Part shown: positions 8,133-16,820 of the stretch, one piece after another
Layout: every line of letters begins with the position of its first letter
How positions within the stretch are numbered: position 1 is the first letter of the stretch
Assembly (NCBI GenBank): GCA_905214235.1
Contig: CAJMLF010000017.1
Span: 1-50,138, forward strand
Reading direction: 5' to 3'
Source of the DNA: an uncultured bacterium
Lineage (GTDB): Bacteria; Bacillota; Bacilli; Lactobacillales; Lactobacillaceae
Length of the DNA stretch: 50,138 bases
Translations under genes and position numbers: made by a program
The notes under the pieces: model-generated
What the model saw: the letters and a program-made list of their open reading frames with translations, nothing else
What the model was told of the DNA's origin: nothing
The model's database searches: none

Positions 8133-8245
8133 GGTTAATCATTTTCCTCCTTCTGAAAATGCTTACCCTATTAATATAACAATTCACCATGATTAATTCT
8201 ACCGTATGTTAAACTATTATCAGAAATGCGAGGAGAAGATCAAAA

Positions 8246-9103
8246 ATGAAGAAAAGTGAACGTCAGCGCCAGTTTGTTCAAAAACACATTGCCCTGTTCC
8301 GGTGTCCGGTATGTAAGGCGCCGATGGAAGAGGTCGATAAGAACAGTATTATTTGTCAGCGGGGCCACCGGATCGACTTTAACCGTCACGGCTACCTCCA
8401 CTTCTTAAGTGGGGCCGCGGATACCGAGTATGGTCGGGAAATGTTTGTTGCGCGCCGGCAGTTACTATCGGCAGGGCTCTTTCGGCCAATCATTGAAGCA
8501 GTTGCCCACAATCTCCCGGCGCGACCGTTACGGATCCTGGATGTTGGCACCGGTGAGGGAACTCCCTTAGCGCAACTGGCAAAGATTCGCCACTCACTTG
8601 CCGATACAATGGTGGGCTTTGACATTGCTAAAGCAGGGGTTACCTTGGCAACCCAGCTGCCGATAACGGCATTCTTCTGCGTTGCTGACCTCAGACAATT
8701 GCCATTTAACGGGGAATCATTTGATGCCCTGGTCGAGTTATTTTCGCCGTCTGACTATGCTGAGTTTAACCGGGTTTTGGCGCCGGGTGGTTGCCTGATG
8801 AAGGTTATCCCCAATGCTGGTTACCTAAAGGAAGTACGACAACTTTTGTATGGGGACCACCAACAAAAGTCAAACTACGATAATCACCGGGTCCTTGACC
8901 TATTCAACCAGCATTATCCCGATTGTCAGCGCCAAACGATTCACTACCAGTTTACCGTTCCCTCAGATATGAAGCAGGCCCTGGTGGAGATGACACCCTT
9001 GCATTGGGGACGGGGAGTACGGCAGTTAACCGCTGCTGACTATGCTAGATTAGACAAAGTAACGGTGGACGTCAGTTTATTAATTGCCAAAAAATCAGAA
9101 TAA
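8246..9103 (+). CDS. rlmA: 23S rRNA (guanine) methyltransferase, RlmA family
   Basis: 285 aa. An N-terminal zinc-ribbon (C20-x2-C23, C37-x3-H41) precedes a Rossmann methyltransferase domain with the SAM motif D99-V-G-T-G-E-G105. RlmA(I)/RlmA(II) enzymes methylate G745 or G748 in 23S rRNA helix 35; the Gram-positive form, RlmA(II)/TlrB, modifies G748 and affects tylosin response. Which of the two this is cannot be decided by eye. The ATG at 8246 has GAGGAGAAG upstream. Apparently a single-gene unit. Confidence 0.85.
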   Translation: MKKSERQRQFVQKHIALFRCPVCKAPMEEVDKNSIICQRGHRIDFNRHGYLHFLSGAADTEYGREMFVARRQLLSAGLFRPIIEAVAHNLPARPLRILDVGTGEGTPLAQLAKIRHSLADTMVGFDIAKAGVTLATQLPITAFFCVADLRQLPFNGESFDALVELFSPSDYAEFNRVLAPGGCLMKVIPNAGYLKEVRQLLYGDHQQKSNYDNHRVLDLFNQHYPDCQRQTIHYQFTVPSDMKQALVEMTPLHWGRGVRQLTAADYARLDKVTVDVSLLIAKKSE

Positions 9104-9106
9104 AGT

Positions 9107-9135
9107 TTGCACTTTTTTAAAAATCGTGCTAAATT
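9107..9135 (+). promoter_or_regulatory. Promoter of the trmL leader
   Basis: TTGCAC (9107-9112), 17-bp spacer, TAAATT (9130-9135). The expected start is near 9142, about 130 nt before trmL, right after the rlmA stop. Confidence 0.6.
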
Positions 9136-9141
9136 ATATTT

Positions 9142-9250
9142 CAGAAATCGTTTAGCAATTGATATCGAACAGTGTCGTTAGTAATTGCTAAGGAGTACTT
9201 CATTAAAGCAGCGTTTCGCCGTGCCCACACCGAGACCCTGCTTTTTTTAT
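9142..9250 (+). ncRNA. Structured leader RNA with intrinsic terminator upstream of trmL
   Basis: A 9-bp perfect stem TTAGCAATT/AATTGCTAA (9152-9160 with 9183-9191) encloses a 22-nt segment. It is followed by GGAG and then a terminator: AGCAG and GTTTC pair with GAGAC and CTGCT (9208-9241), followed by seven T. Only 22 nt separate this from the trmL start, so trmL expression must read through the terminator or it is a separate short RNA of about 105 nt. It does not match a riboswitch class that I can recognise. Confidence 0.55.
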
Positions 9251-9272
9251 TTATCTGAGGAGATATACTAAG

Positions 9273-9782
9273 ATGACAAATCACATTGCACTTTTTGAAC
9301 CGCTCTTTCCTGCCAACACCGGGAATATTGCCCGGACCTGTGCGGGAACCAATACTGAGCTTCACCTGATTAAGCCCCTGGGCTTTTCAACGGATGACAA
9401 GCACATGAAACGGGCCGGATTGGATTACTGGAATAAGGTTAAGATCACCTATCACGATGACCTGCCGTCATTCATCGCCACGATCCCGGACATGAGCAAA
9501 CTTTACATCGTTTCTAAGTTTGCTAACCATGACTATACGGATGTCGACTACACGGAAGCTGGCGACCACTACTTCCTCTTCGGAAAGGAAACGACGGGGT
9601 TACCAGAACAGTTCATGCGTAAGTATCCCGATAACGCAATCAGGATTCCCCAAAATGACGATAATATCCGGGCACTGAACTTGTCCAATAGTGCGGCAAT
9701 TGTGATTTATGAGGCCCTCCGGCAGCAAAGTTTCCCGAACCTTGCCCGGGTCCATACCTACCATTTTGATAAATTAAAGTAA
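9273..9782 (+). CDS. trmL: tRNA (cytidine(34)-2'-O)-methyltransferase TrmL (SPOUT)
   Basis: 169 aa. It methylates the ribose of the wobble nucleotide in tRNA-Leu species in E. coli. SPOUT knot motifs: NTGNIARTCAGT (about residues 14-25), FGKETTGLP (about 107-115) and RALNLSNSAAIVIYEALRQ near the C-terminus. The ATG at 9273 is preceded by TGAGGAG. The gene is separated from ftsK by 15 bp and may be cotranscribed with it. The leader with terminator (9142-9250) suggests controlled expression. Confidence 0.92.
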   Translation: MTNHIALFEPLFPANTGNIARTCAGTNTELHLIKPLGFSTDDKHMKRAGLDYWNKVKITYHDDLPSFIATIPDMSKLYIVSKFANHDYTDVDYTEAGDHYFLFGKETTGLPEQFMRKYPDNAIRIPQNDDNIRALNLSNSAAIVIYEALRQQSFPNLARVHTYHFDKLK

Positions 9783-9797
9783 CGAGGAGGATTAAGG

Positions 9798-12110
9798 ATG
9801 GCGAGAAAAAGGCGTCCGGCAACACGCAAATCAAAGAAGCGGGGAAGTAGTAAAAAGGATGCCCAGCTTATCAATAACCTCCTGGGCTTAATCGTGACGC
9901 TTTTGATGCTTCTGGGATTAACAAACTTAGGCGTTTTGGGAACGGTCATTGCCAATGGTTTTCGAATCCTCTTTGGCGCGAGTTACCAGCTTGCAATCAT
10001 TGTGGTAATGTTCTTTGCCTTGTCCTTTACATTCTTTGCCCGCTGGCCGCACCTGAAGGGCCGGTGGATAACAGGCTTTATAGTCTCCTACCTGGGCCTG
10101 TTGATGTGGTTGCATGTCCTCATGGTCAACCAGCAGGGCGTTCACGCTAAATTTATTCAGGTGACCTGGAGTAACCTTGGTAAAACCATCTTTAATGGTG
10201 ATACGACGGTTCCCATTGGTGGGGGAATGATTGGTGCCTACCTATATAACGTCAGCAACCTCCTGATTGCCCACATTGGGACCACAATTCTCTCCTGGGT
10301 ACTGATGATTCTCGGGATCGTCATCTTCTTTGCCTTACCGTGGCGTGATTTTTTGGCCACCGTTGGCATTGGCCTGAAGAAGGCGGGCAACCAGGTGCAG
10401 GGCGCTGGTCAGCGACTCCACAAGTACGTTGACCAACCGGCCGTCACTCCCCACGTAAGTAATCAGGAGCCAGAAAAAAATCCAACCCCGATGGAGTCAG
10501 CGGTGCCACCAACCACGGCCAAAGAGAAGACGGCGGCCCAAAGTGCTGTTGCCCAACCGGACCCCACAATTACTGTTGCTAGCAGTAAACAAACGGTAGC
10601 AGACAGCCAACCACTCACGGAGAAGAAGGATGATGATCCCATGCCCCTTACTGGGGTTACCGCCCAGGAAGATAAGGATTACCAGTTACCGCCCCTTGAT
10701 TTGCTGACCAAGGTGAAAGCGACTGACCAACAGGCCGACCTCAAAAACATCAAGAAGAATACCCACACCCTCCAGACAACCCTGCAGTCGTTTGGGGTGG
10801 ATGCAACAGTTGAAAACGTCAACCTGGGTCCTTCGGTAACGAAGTATGAGCTGCGGCCAGCGGTCGGGGTAAAGGTAAGCCGGATTACCCATTTAGCAGA
10901 TGACTTGGCGCTGGCTCTTGCCGCTAAGGACATCCGGATTGAGGCTCCCATTCCAGGTAAATCATTAATTGGGATTGAAGTCCCTAATAAGCAGGTCGCA
11001 ACGGTTGGCTTCCGGGACATGTTTGAAGCGGCTCCTAGTGACGACCGCCCATTAAATGTTCCTCTCGGGCGAACCGTTACTGGGGATGTCGAGATGGCGG
11101 ACCTTACCAAGATGCCCCACCTCCTTATTGCCGGTGCCACCGGGTCTGGTAAATCAGTGGCGATCAATGTTATTCTGACCAGTATCCTACTCAAGGCCAA
11201 GCCCCACCAGGTTAAATTATTATTGATTGACCCGAAAAAGGTTGAGCTGAGTGTCTATAATGGAATTCCCCACCTGCTAAGCCCGGTTGTTTCGGAACCG
11301 AAAAAAGCGGCCCGGGCCCTTGCTAAGGTTGTCGCGGAAATGGAACGGCGGTATGAACTATTCGCTAAGTTCGGTGTCCGTAACCTCAAGGGGTACAATA
11401 AGCTCGTTCAAAATAATAATGCACAGGAGGGAAACGACGAACAGCCAACCCTCCCGTTGGTGCTAGTTGTTGTCGACGAACTGGCGGACCTGATGATGAC
11501 CGTTTCGAATGACGTCGAGGATGCCATTGTCCGGATTGCCCAGATGGGGCGGGCCGCCGGGATTCACATGATCCTTGCCACGCAGCGACCGTCAGTTGAT
11601 GTCATCACGGGACTGATTAAGGCCAACGTGCCGTCACGGATTGCTTTTGCGGTCTCCAGTGGGATTGATTCGCGGACAATTATCGACACGAACGGGGCCG
11701 AAAAGCTACTTGGCCGTGGGGATATGCTGTTTGAACCGATCGACCAGAACAAGCCGACCCGGGTTCAGGGGGCCTTCATTTCTGACCAGGACGTCGAAGC
11801 AGTGGTGGACTTTATCAAAAAGGAACAGCCGGCTGAGTACGACGAGAATATGGTGGTTACGGATCAGGAAATTGAAAACGAGGAAGAACATGAGGAAGAA
11901 GATGAACTCTTCACTGAAGCCCTCAAGTTCGTGATCCAGCAACAGAAGGCCTCGACCTCTTTAATTCAGCGGCGCTTCCGGATTGGGTATAACCGCGCGG
12001 CCCGGATCATTGATGATATGGAACAGCGGGGCTACATTGGCCCGGCCAACGGGTCGAAACCGCGTGAGGTGTTCAAGCAAGACGATAATGAAAATACGGA
12101 TAAACAGTAA
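9798..12110 (+). CDS. ftsK: DNA translocase FtsK / SpoIIIE
   Basis: 770 aa. It pumps chromosomal DNA through the closing septum. A basic N-terminal tail precedes about four membrane helices (residues about 25-185), a low-complexity Pro/Thr/Gln linker (about 200-300), the RecA-like motor with Walker A G446-ATGSGKS-453 and Walker B LVVVDELADLMM, and a C-terminal winged-helix gamma domain (about 700-755). An acidic stretch (EIENEEEHEEEDE) lies between motor and gamma domain. CGAGGAGG precedes the ATG. A long hairpin follows. Confidence 0.95.
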   Translation: MARKRRPATRKSKKRGSSKKDAQLINNLLGLIVTLLMLLGLTNLGVLGTVIANGFRILFGASYQLAIIVVMFFALSFTFFARWPHLKGRWITGFIVSYLGLLMWLHVLMVNQQGVHAKFIQVTWSNLGKTIFNGDTTVPIGGGMIGAYLYNVSNLLIAHIGTTILSWVLMILGIVIFFALPWRDFLATVGIGLKKAGNQVQGAGQRLHKYVDQPAVTPHVSNQEPEKNPTPMESAVPPTTAKEKTAAQSAVAQPDPTITVASSKQTVADSQPLTEKKDDDPMPLTGVTAQEDKDYQLPPLDLLTKVKATDQQADLKNIKKNTHTLQTTLQSFGVDATVENVNLGPSVTKYELRPAVGVKVSRITHLADDLALALAAKDIRIEAPIPGKSLIGIEVPNKQVATVGFRDMFEAAPSDDRPLNVPLGRTVTGDVEMADLTKMPHLLIAGATGSGKSVAINVILTSILLKAKPHQVKLLLIDPKKVELSVYNGIPHLLSPVVSEPKKAARALAKVVAEMERRYELFAKFGVRNLKGYNKLVQNNNAQEGNDEQPTLPLVLVVVDELADLMMTVSNDVEDAIVRIAQMGRAAGIHMILATQRPSVDVITGLIKANVPSRIAFAVSSGIDSRTIIDTNGAEKLLGRGDMLFEPIDQNKPTRVQGAFISDQDVEAVVDFIKKEQPAEYDENMVVTDQEIENEEEHEEEDELFTEALKFVIQQQKASTSLIQRRFRIGYNRAARIIDDMEQRGYIGPANGSKPREVFKQDDNENTDKQ

Positions 12111-12114
12111 TGAA

Positions 12115-12163
12115 AAGGAAACAGGCCGCTACAGTTCAAAGAACCGCAGCGGCCTGTTTCCTT
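12115..12163. terminator. Hairpin between ftsK and the DUF4044 gene, probable bidirectional terminator
   Basis: A 16-bp perfect stem (12115-12130 with 12148-12163) with a 17-nt loop lies between convergent genes. The T runs are short on both sides, so termination efficiency is uncertain. Confidence 0.65.
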
Positions 12164-12175
12164 AATCATTTCTAA

Positions 12176-12295
12176 TTAAATCAAATTTAACGAAGCAATG
12201 GCACCGAAGATAAGCGAGCCCAGCATCGCGATGAGCATGAGCCAGATTGCGACCATGGTGATCTTCTGGAAGCGCGTTTTCTTTTTCCGTTGCAT
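12176..12295 (-). CDS. Small membrane protein, DUF4044 family
   Basis: 39 aa, begins MQRKKKTRFQKITMVAIWL. A strongly basic N-terminus is followed by one hydrophobic helix (about residues 13-34) rich in Met, Leu and Ile, then a short tail. Such tiny proteins are annotated as DUF4044 in Lactobacillaceae and lie beside mraZ; I recognised it from that pattern and position. The ATG at 12295 has AGGAA about 9 nt upstream. It is convergent with ftsK and divergent from the DUF3397-mraZ genes. Function unknown; the placement suggests a link to division or envelope. Short proteins like this are easily missed in automated calls. Confidence 0.75.
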   Translation of the reverse strand: MQRKKKTRFQKITMVAIWLMLIAMLGSLIFGAIASLNLI

Positions 12296-12424
12296 TATGG
12301 ATTCCTGCCTTTCAGCTTTGTTGACTGTATGTAGTTTAACGCAAGTTGAAGATAGATTTCAAACTTTAGCAGGTTCTTTTATGGTAAACTTGACTTATCT
12401 CATCGCTGGAAAGGAATAAGTAGG

Positions 12425-12778
12425 GTGTTTATTAACTATCAGAAAGTGTTTTTACAAGTTCTTATTATCCTCATTTACGTGGGAGTAAGGTATTTAGCGC
12501 GGCGGCTCTTTCACGCCCAGCGTCACCAACAGGAGTGGCGGATTTGCACGGTAATCCTCTTCTGGGTCCTGGCATGTTGGAACCTGGGTTACTACTGGAT
12601 TGCCTTTCCCATCGCCGTTTGGATGCTGTGGTCACTGATCTTGATTGTTCTTCAGGTTGTCCATAACCATGAATTCTTGTACCGCCGTTTCTGGCCACCA
12701 TTCTGGTATTCGTCAATGGTAATTGCGGTGATTACATTTGCCCTGTCATTGTTTGCCGGCGCGTTACCATTAATTTAA
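12425..12778 (+). CDS. Membrane protein, DUF3397 family
   Basis: 117 aa with about four predicted membrane helices (roughly residues 8-24, 42-60, 64-82 and 93-115) and basic loops between. Lactobacillaceae carry this DUF3397 protein directly before mraZ. The start is GTG at 12425, with GGAAAGGAATAAGTAGG ahead of it. A terminator separates it from mraZ, so it is a distinct transcription unit or only partly cotranscribed. Function unknown. Confidence 0.8.
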   Translation: MFINYQKVFLQVLIILIYVGVRYLARRLFHAQRHQQEWRICTVILFWVLACWNLGYYWIAFPIAVWMLWSLILIVLQVVHNHEFLYRRFWPPFWYSSMVIAVITFALSLFAGALPLI

Positions 12779-12797
12779 TAATTAATTTTTTATTTTG

Positions 12798-12829
12798 GCA
12801 ACTGGTACAATCTGCTGGTTGCTTTTTTT
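12798..12829 (+). terminator. Terminator of the DUF3397 gene
   Basis: The stem GCAACTGG/CTGGTTGC (12798-12805 with 12815-12822, two G-T pairs) is followed by TTTTTTTATTT. Confidence 0.8.
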
Positions 12830-12845
12830 ATTTGTGAAAATACCA

Positions 12846-12874
12846 TGGTGAGAAGTGGGGGAATGTGGTAGACT
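12846..12874 (+). promoter_or_regulatory. MraZ operator (three boxes) overlapping an extended -10 promoter
   Basis: TGGTG (12846), TGGGG (12856) and TGGTA (12866) are direct repeats with exact 10-bp spacing, that is 5-nt boxes separated by 5 nt. This is the arrangement known for MraZ binding upstream of mraZ in other bacteria. The last box supplies the TG of an extended -10, TGG-TAGACT (12866-12874). MraZ binding would therefore cover the promoter, consistent with autorepression of the dcw operon. Confidence 0.8.
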
Positions 12875-12906
12875 GTTCCTATAAAGTGGTTTTAGGGGGG
12901 ATTGTC

Positions 12907-13335
12907 GTGCTAATGGGTGAATACAAGCATGTTATTGACTCAAAAGGGCGCTTGATCATTCCCGCTAAATTCCGTGATCAATTAGGGACACCGTTTGTCA
13001 TCACAAGGGGACTAGACGGGTGCCTTTTTGGTTACCCTCAAACCGAATGGCAGAGTTTAGAAGCCAAACTGAAGAAGCTACCGCTAACAAAGCGGGACGC
13101 GCGGGCATTTGTGCGCTTCCTTTACTCGGCGGCTACCGAATGCGTCCTTGATAAGCAGGGACGGGTGAACATTCCACCAGTATTACGTCAGCATGCCAAA
13201 TTGACGAAGGATTGCGTGATTATTGGGGTATCAAACCGCTTTGAAATTTGGAGTGCGGATCGTTGGCAGAGTTACTCTGGCGATACGGCCGAAAACTTTG
13301 ATGAAATTGCTGAGGATTTAGAGATTGATTTTTAA
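12907..13335 (+). CDS. mraZ: Transcriptional regulator MraZ
   Basis: 142 aa from GTG 12907. It is an AbrB-fold DNA-binding protein with two tandem MraZ domains (about residues 5-50 and 78-122); [13 protein letters not shown] and [13 protein letters not shown] are the paired signature motifs. The start was chosen from AGGGGGG ending 6 nt upstream and the family-typical MGEYKH beginning two codons later; the frame is open further upstream without a ribosome-binding site. It is first in the division and cell-wall operon and likely represses it through the boxes at 12846-12870. Confidence 0.93.
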   Translation: MLMGEYKHVIDSKGRLIIPAKFRDQLGTPFVITRGLDGCLFGYPQTEWQSLEAKLKKLPLTKRDARAFVRFLYSAATECVLDKQGRVNIPPVLRQHAKLTKDCVIIGVSNRFEIWSADRWQSYSGDTAENFDEIAEDLEIDF

Positions 13336-13351
13336 GATGAGGTGGATTTGA

Positions 13352-14302
13352 ATGGCCGAGTTTAAACATATAACGGTTCTACTAAAAGAGGCCGTTGCTG
13401 GTTTAGATATTAACCCAGCCGGAAAGTATGTTGATGCAACCCTCGGTGGGGGCGGCCATACCAGTGCAATCTTAAAACAACTCGATTCCGGCCACCTTTT
13501 TTCGTTTGACCAGGACAGAACCGCCATTGATTACAACAAGGCAGCACTTGCGGACCAGATTAGCGCGGGAAAGCTAACCTTAATTGAGGATAATTTCCGT
13601 AACCTGAAGAGGGAAATGGCTAAGCAGGGAGTTGCTACAGTTGATGGGGTCTTATATGACCTGGGTGTGTCTTCACCCCAGTTTGATGACGCCCAGCGGG
13701 GGTTTAGCTATAAGCTAGATGCCCCCCTGGACATGCGGATGAACCAAGACCAGGAACTGTCGGCGATGGATGTGGTGAATGACTGGCCATACGAAAAATT
13801 GGTTCGGATTCTTTACCGGTACGGTGAAGAGCGTTTTGCTAAGCAGATTGCCCGTAAAATTGAACAGCAACGCAGCCGTCAGCCGATTCGGACGACCTTT
13901 GAACTGGTTGACGTCATTAAAGAGGGAATCCCAGCGGCGGCGCGACGCCACGGCGGGCATCCCGCAAAGAAAAGCTTTCAGGCCATTCGGATCGCGGTTA
14001 ACGATGAGCTCGGTGCATTGGAGGAGTCACTTGAGCAAGCCTTTGACCTTTTGAACGTTGGGGGCCGGATCAGCGTAATCACTTTCCAATCACTGGAGGA
14101 CCGGCTTGTGAAGACGATGTTTCGGGAAAAATCGTCTTTGGCTGCTGACCTTCCACAGGGCCTACCGGTTATTCCAGCCGGGATGACGCCGAAGTTCAAA
14201 CTAGTTAATAAGAAGCCAATTCTACCTAGTGCGCAGGAGTTAGCTAATAATCATCGAGCACACAGTGCCAAGTTGCGCATTATTGAAAAAATTAAAGATT
14301 AA
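13352..14302 (+). CDS. rsmH: 16S rRNA (cytosine(1402)-N4)-methyltransferase RsmH
   Basis: 316 aa, the family's usual size. It methylates N4 of C1402 in 16S rRNA. The SAM-binding motif [14 protein letters not shown] (about residues 28-41), the motif [16 protein letters not shown] (about 95-110) and the late [14 protein letters not shown] segment are seen. GATGAGGTGG precedes the ATG, 16 bp after mraZ. The mraZ-rsmH-ftsL-pbpB order is standard. Confidence 0.96.
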   Translation: MAEFKHITVLLKEAVAGLDINPAGKYVDATLGGGGHTSAILKQLDSGHLFSFDQDRTAIDYNKAALADQISAGKLTLIEDNFRNLKREMAKQGVATVDGVLYDLGVSSPQFDDAQRGFSYKLDAPLDMRMNQDQELSAMDVVNDWPYEKLVRILYRYGEERFAKQIARKIEQQRSRQPIRTTFELVDVIKEGIPAAARRHGGHPAKKSFQAIRIAVNDELGALEESLEQAFDLLNVGGRISVITFQSLEDRLVKTMFREKSSLAADLPQGLPVIPAGMTPKFKLVNKKPILPSAQELANNHRAHSAKLRIIEKIKD

Positions 14303-14316
14303 GGACAGTGGATACA

Positions 14317-14670
14317 ATGGTTTCGAATGCAGCACGAAAATACGAAAGTCAACAGGTTAAGCAGGTTAGGCAAGCACCAGCAATGCAACAGCAGCCGAAA
14401 GGGTGGAACCGGTTAGAGCGGGCCCTGATGGTTGTGGGTGGTGCCATTAGCCTGCTGTTGATAATTACCTTACTTTCAACTAAAATTTCTATTAATAATC
14501 GTCAGCACGACCTGCAGGACCTGCAGTCCCGTGTTTCGCGAGTAAAAAACAGTAATTCGAGTGACCGTCAAGAAATTGCTGTTTTAACTAGTCAGGCCAG
14601 CTTAAAGCGGGCCGCTCACAAGTACGGTTTATCTGATAAAAATTCAAACGTAAGGAACATTAATAGATAA
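14317..14670 (+). CDS. ftsL: Cell division protein FtsL
   Basis: 117 aa from ATG 14317. A bitopic division protein that partners DivIB and DivIC: a cytoplasmic basic N-terminus (about 1-35), one membrane helix (about 36-56) and an extracellular coiled coil (about 60-105). AAGGA (14301-14305) lies 11 nt from ATG 14317 but only 2 nt from GTG 14308, so the ATG is preferred; the GTG would add three residues. The stop overlaps the pbpB start (TAATG). Short and divergent like all FtsL, so it is identified mainly by position and topology. Confidence 0.85.
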   Translation: MVSNAARKYESQQVKQVRQAPAMQQQPKGWNRLERALMVVGGAISLLLIITLLSTKISINNRQHDLQDLQSRVSRVKNSNSSDRQEIAVLTSQASLKRAAHKYGLSDKNSNVRNINR

Positions 14671-16808
14671 TGAATAAAGAGCCACAGCGAACGAGGAGTA
14701 AGAAAAATAATAGCAATCAGGGGAACTTTGGGAAATGGCTTTTCCTAATCACGATTGGATTATTTTCCTTATTTTTCGTTCGTTTTGCTTACATTGCGAT
14801 TAATAAGGATGTCCAGCACGTTAACCTGAAGTCGCAAGCAGAACAGATCTACACCCAGCGGCAAATAATCCAGGCCAAACGGGGCAATATTTACGACAGC
14901 AAGGGGACCGCCATTGCAACGGATACCAGCAAATACACAATGTATGCGGTCTTGGACCATAACCAGCGGTCTTCAAAGGGGAAACCGCTTTACGTTACGA
15001 ACAAGGCTAAGACGGCCAGGGTGTTAGCCAAGTACTTGAACATGACGCCTAAACAAATTAAGAAACGCCTGGATGCTAAAAACCAGCCCTACCAGGTTGA
15101 GTTTGGCTCGGCCGGCAATAATTTATCAGTGGCGACAATGGAAAAGATCAAGCAGGAACACTTGCCGGGAATTAACTTTGTAGCGACCCCCGCCCGTCAA
15201 TATCCAGAGGGGGAATTTGCCTCCCAAATTATTGGGATGGCGGGCCCCAAGGTCAATGCTCAGACCGGGCAGACGACCCTTTCTGGTCAGCTCGGTCTTG
15301 AAGGTTACTTTAACAAGGAACTGACTGGTAAAAACGGGATGCGGCAAGATAAGCGGGATATTTACGGTTACCGGCTGGCTAACTCGAAAGGAGTTACCCG
15401 GGAAGCCGTTAATGGTGACGACATTTATACTACCATTGATGCCCAGACCCAGCACCTGCTGGAGAGCAAGGTCAACAACGTATATAAGACCGCCAACCCA
15501 AACGCCGTCACCGCAATTGTGATGGATGCCAAGACGGGGAGAATTGTTGCCGCAACCCAACGGCCAACTCTCCGCTCGAAGAATCCGGTATGGCGGAACA
15601 TGTTTGTCCAGGACGCCTATGAACCCGGTTCGACAATGAAGATCCTGGCTTTAAGCGCGGCAATTGACTCGGGGCACTTTGACCCGAACGCCACCTTTAA
15701 TTCCGGAACCTGGGCAATGGGTGGCGGAAAAATCGTCGACTGGTCCTCTAGTGGCTGGGGGATGATTTCCTTTAAGGACGCCTTCGACATGTCCAGTAAC
15801 GTTGGTTTTGCCCATATTGAACAAAACATGGGGGCAAAGACATGGATGAAGTATATCCGGCGCTTTGGCCTCCTCAAGCGGGTTAACGTGCTTGGCATGG
15901 GCAATGAGGTTTCCGGCTTTACCCAGTTCAAAGGGATCCTGGAACAGGCGAACACCGCCTTTGGTCAGGGGATTACGGTCAACCAGATGCAAATGCTGCA
16001 GGCGTTTAGCGCGGTCAGCAACAATGGTAAGATGATGCGGCCATACATCGTCAAGAAAATCGTTAACGCCGATGGTAAGGTTATTAAGCGCGTTAAGCCG
16101 GAGGTTGTTGGTCACCCTATCAAGGCGTCAACGGCCAAGCAAGTCCGCGGCTACATGGAGGGAGTTGTCTATGATCAAAAGGGCTTAGGCCATGACTTTC
16201 AGTTAAAGGGTCACCGTATCGCTGGTAAGACCGGGACTGCTCAAATTGGGGGCGCCAACGGTTACAGCAATGGTGATACCAACTATCTTTACTCCTTTGC
16301 GGGGATGGCGCCCGCAAAGCACCCGCGTTACGTAATGTACATCACATTACGGCAACCAAAGAACCTGAGCCAACCGGCAACGAAGCAGATGGCATCGATC
16401 TTCAAGCCGGTAATGAAGAGCCTGCTCGAAGATAAGCAGGGGGCAAGTAGCAGTGTCATTAAGATGGTCAACGTGGTTGGTCAAACACCAACTGCTGCCT
16501 CTGACCGCTTGAACAAGCTGCATATTCAGCCAGTGGTAATTGGTGATGGCAAGAAGGTTCGTCACCAGTCAACCGCACCGGGCAAGCAGGTTCTTAAAAA
16601 CCAGCGCGTAATTCTTAATACGGGTGGCAAGTACCAGATGCCTGACATAAGTGGCTGGAGTGCGGCCGACGTCCAACAACTGGCTAACGAATTGGATATC
16701 AAGCTGGTTGAACACGGTAGTGGTTACGTAAGTAAACAAAGTATTAAAGCCAACAGCAAGGTTAATGGTCACCAGACCCTTACTGTTGAGTACCAAAATA
16801 AACAGTAA
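14670..16808 (+). CDS. pbpB: Septal penicillin-binding transpeptidase (PBP2B / PBP2x type) with PASTA domains
   Basis: 712 aa class B PBP for septal peptidoglycan cross-linking. One N-terminal membrane helix (about 22-43) precedes the dimerisation domain containing KRGNIYDSKG, then the transpeptidase with S321-T-M-K, S375-S-N377 and K520-T-G. Two C-terminal PASTA-like repeats follow (about 590-650 and 655-712; VVGQTPTAASDRL and MPDISGWSAADV). All three catalytic motifs are intact. Start codon overlaps the ftsL stop. Its dcw position identifies it as the FtsI-type enzyme. Confidence 0.95.
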   Translation: MNKEPQRTRSKKNNSNQGNFGKWLFLITIGLFSLFFVRFAYIAINKDVQHVNLKSQAEQIYTQRQIIQAKRGNIYDSKGTAIATDTSKYTMYAVLDHNQRSSKGKPLYVTNKAKTARVLAKYLNMTPKQIKKRLDAKNQPYQVEFGSAGNNLSVATMEKIKQEHLPGINFVATPARQYPEGEFASQIIGMAGPKVNAQTGQTTLSGQLGLEGYFNKELTGKNGMRQDKRDIYGYRLANSKGVTREAVNGDDIYTTIDAQTQHLLESKVNNVYKTANPNAVTAIVMDAKTGRIVAATQRPTLRSKNPVWRNMFVQDAYEPGSTMKILALSAAIDSGHFDPNATFNSGTWAMGGGKIVDWSSSGWGMISFKDAFDMSSNVGFAHIEQNMGAKTWMKYIRRFGLLKRVNVLGMGNEVSGFTQFKGILEQANTAFGQGITVNQMQMLQAFSAVSNNGKMMRPYIVKKIVNADGKVIKRVKPEVVGHPIKASTAKQVRGYMEGVVYDQKGLGHDFQLKGHRIAGKTGTAQIGGANGYSNGDTNYLYSFAGMAPAKHPRYVMYITLRQPKNLSQPATKQMASIFKPVMKSLLEDKQGASSSVIKMVNVVGQTPTAASDRLNKLHIQPVVIGDGKKVRHQSTAPGKQVLKNQRVILNTGGKYQMPDISGWSAADVQQLANELDIKLVEHGSGYVSKQSIKANSKVNGHQTLTVEYQNKQ

Positions 16809-16820
16809 TAGGAGGACAAT

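Noticed and set aside
12198..12419. 73-aa plus-strand reading frame opposite the small DUF4044 gene
   Set aside because: It is the antisense shadow of the minus-strand small protein, which has a coherent membrane-protein composition; no ribosome-binding site on the plus strand.
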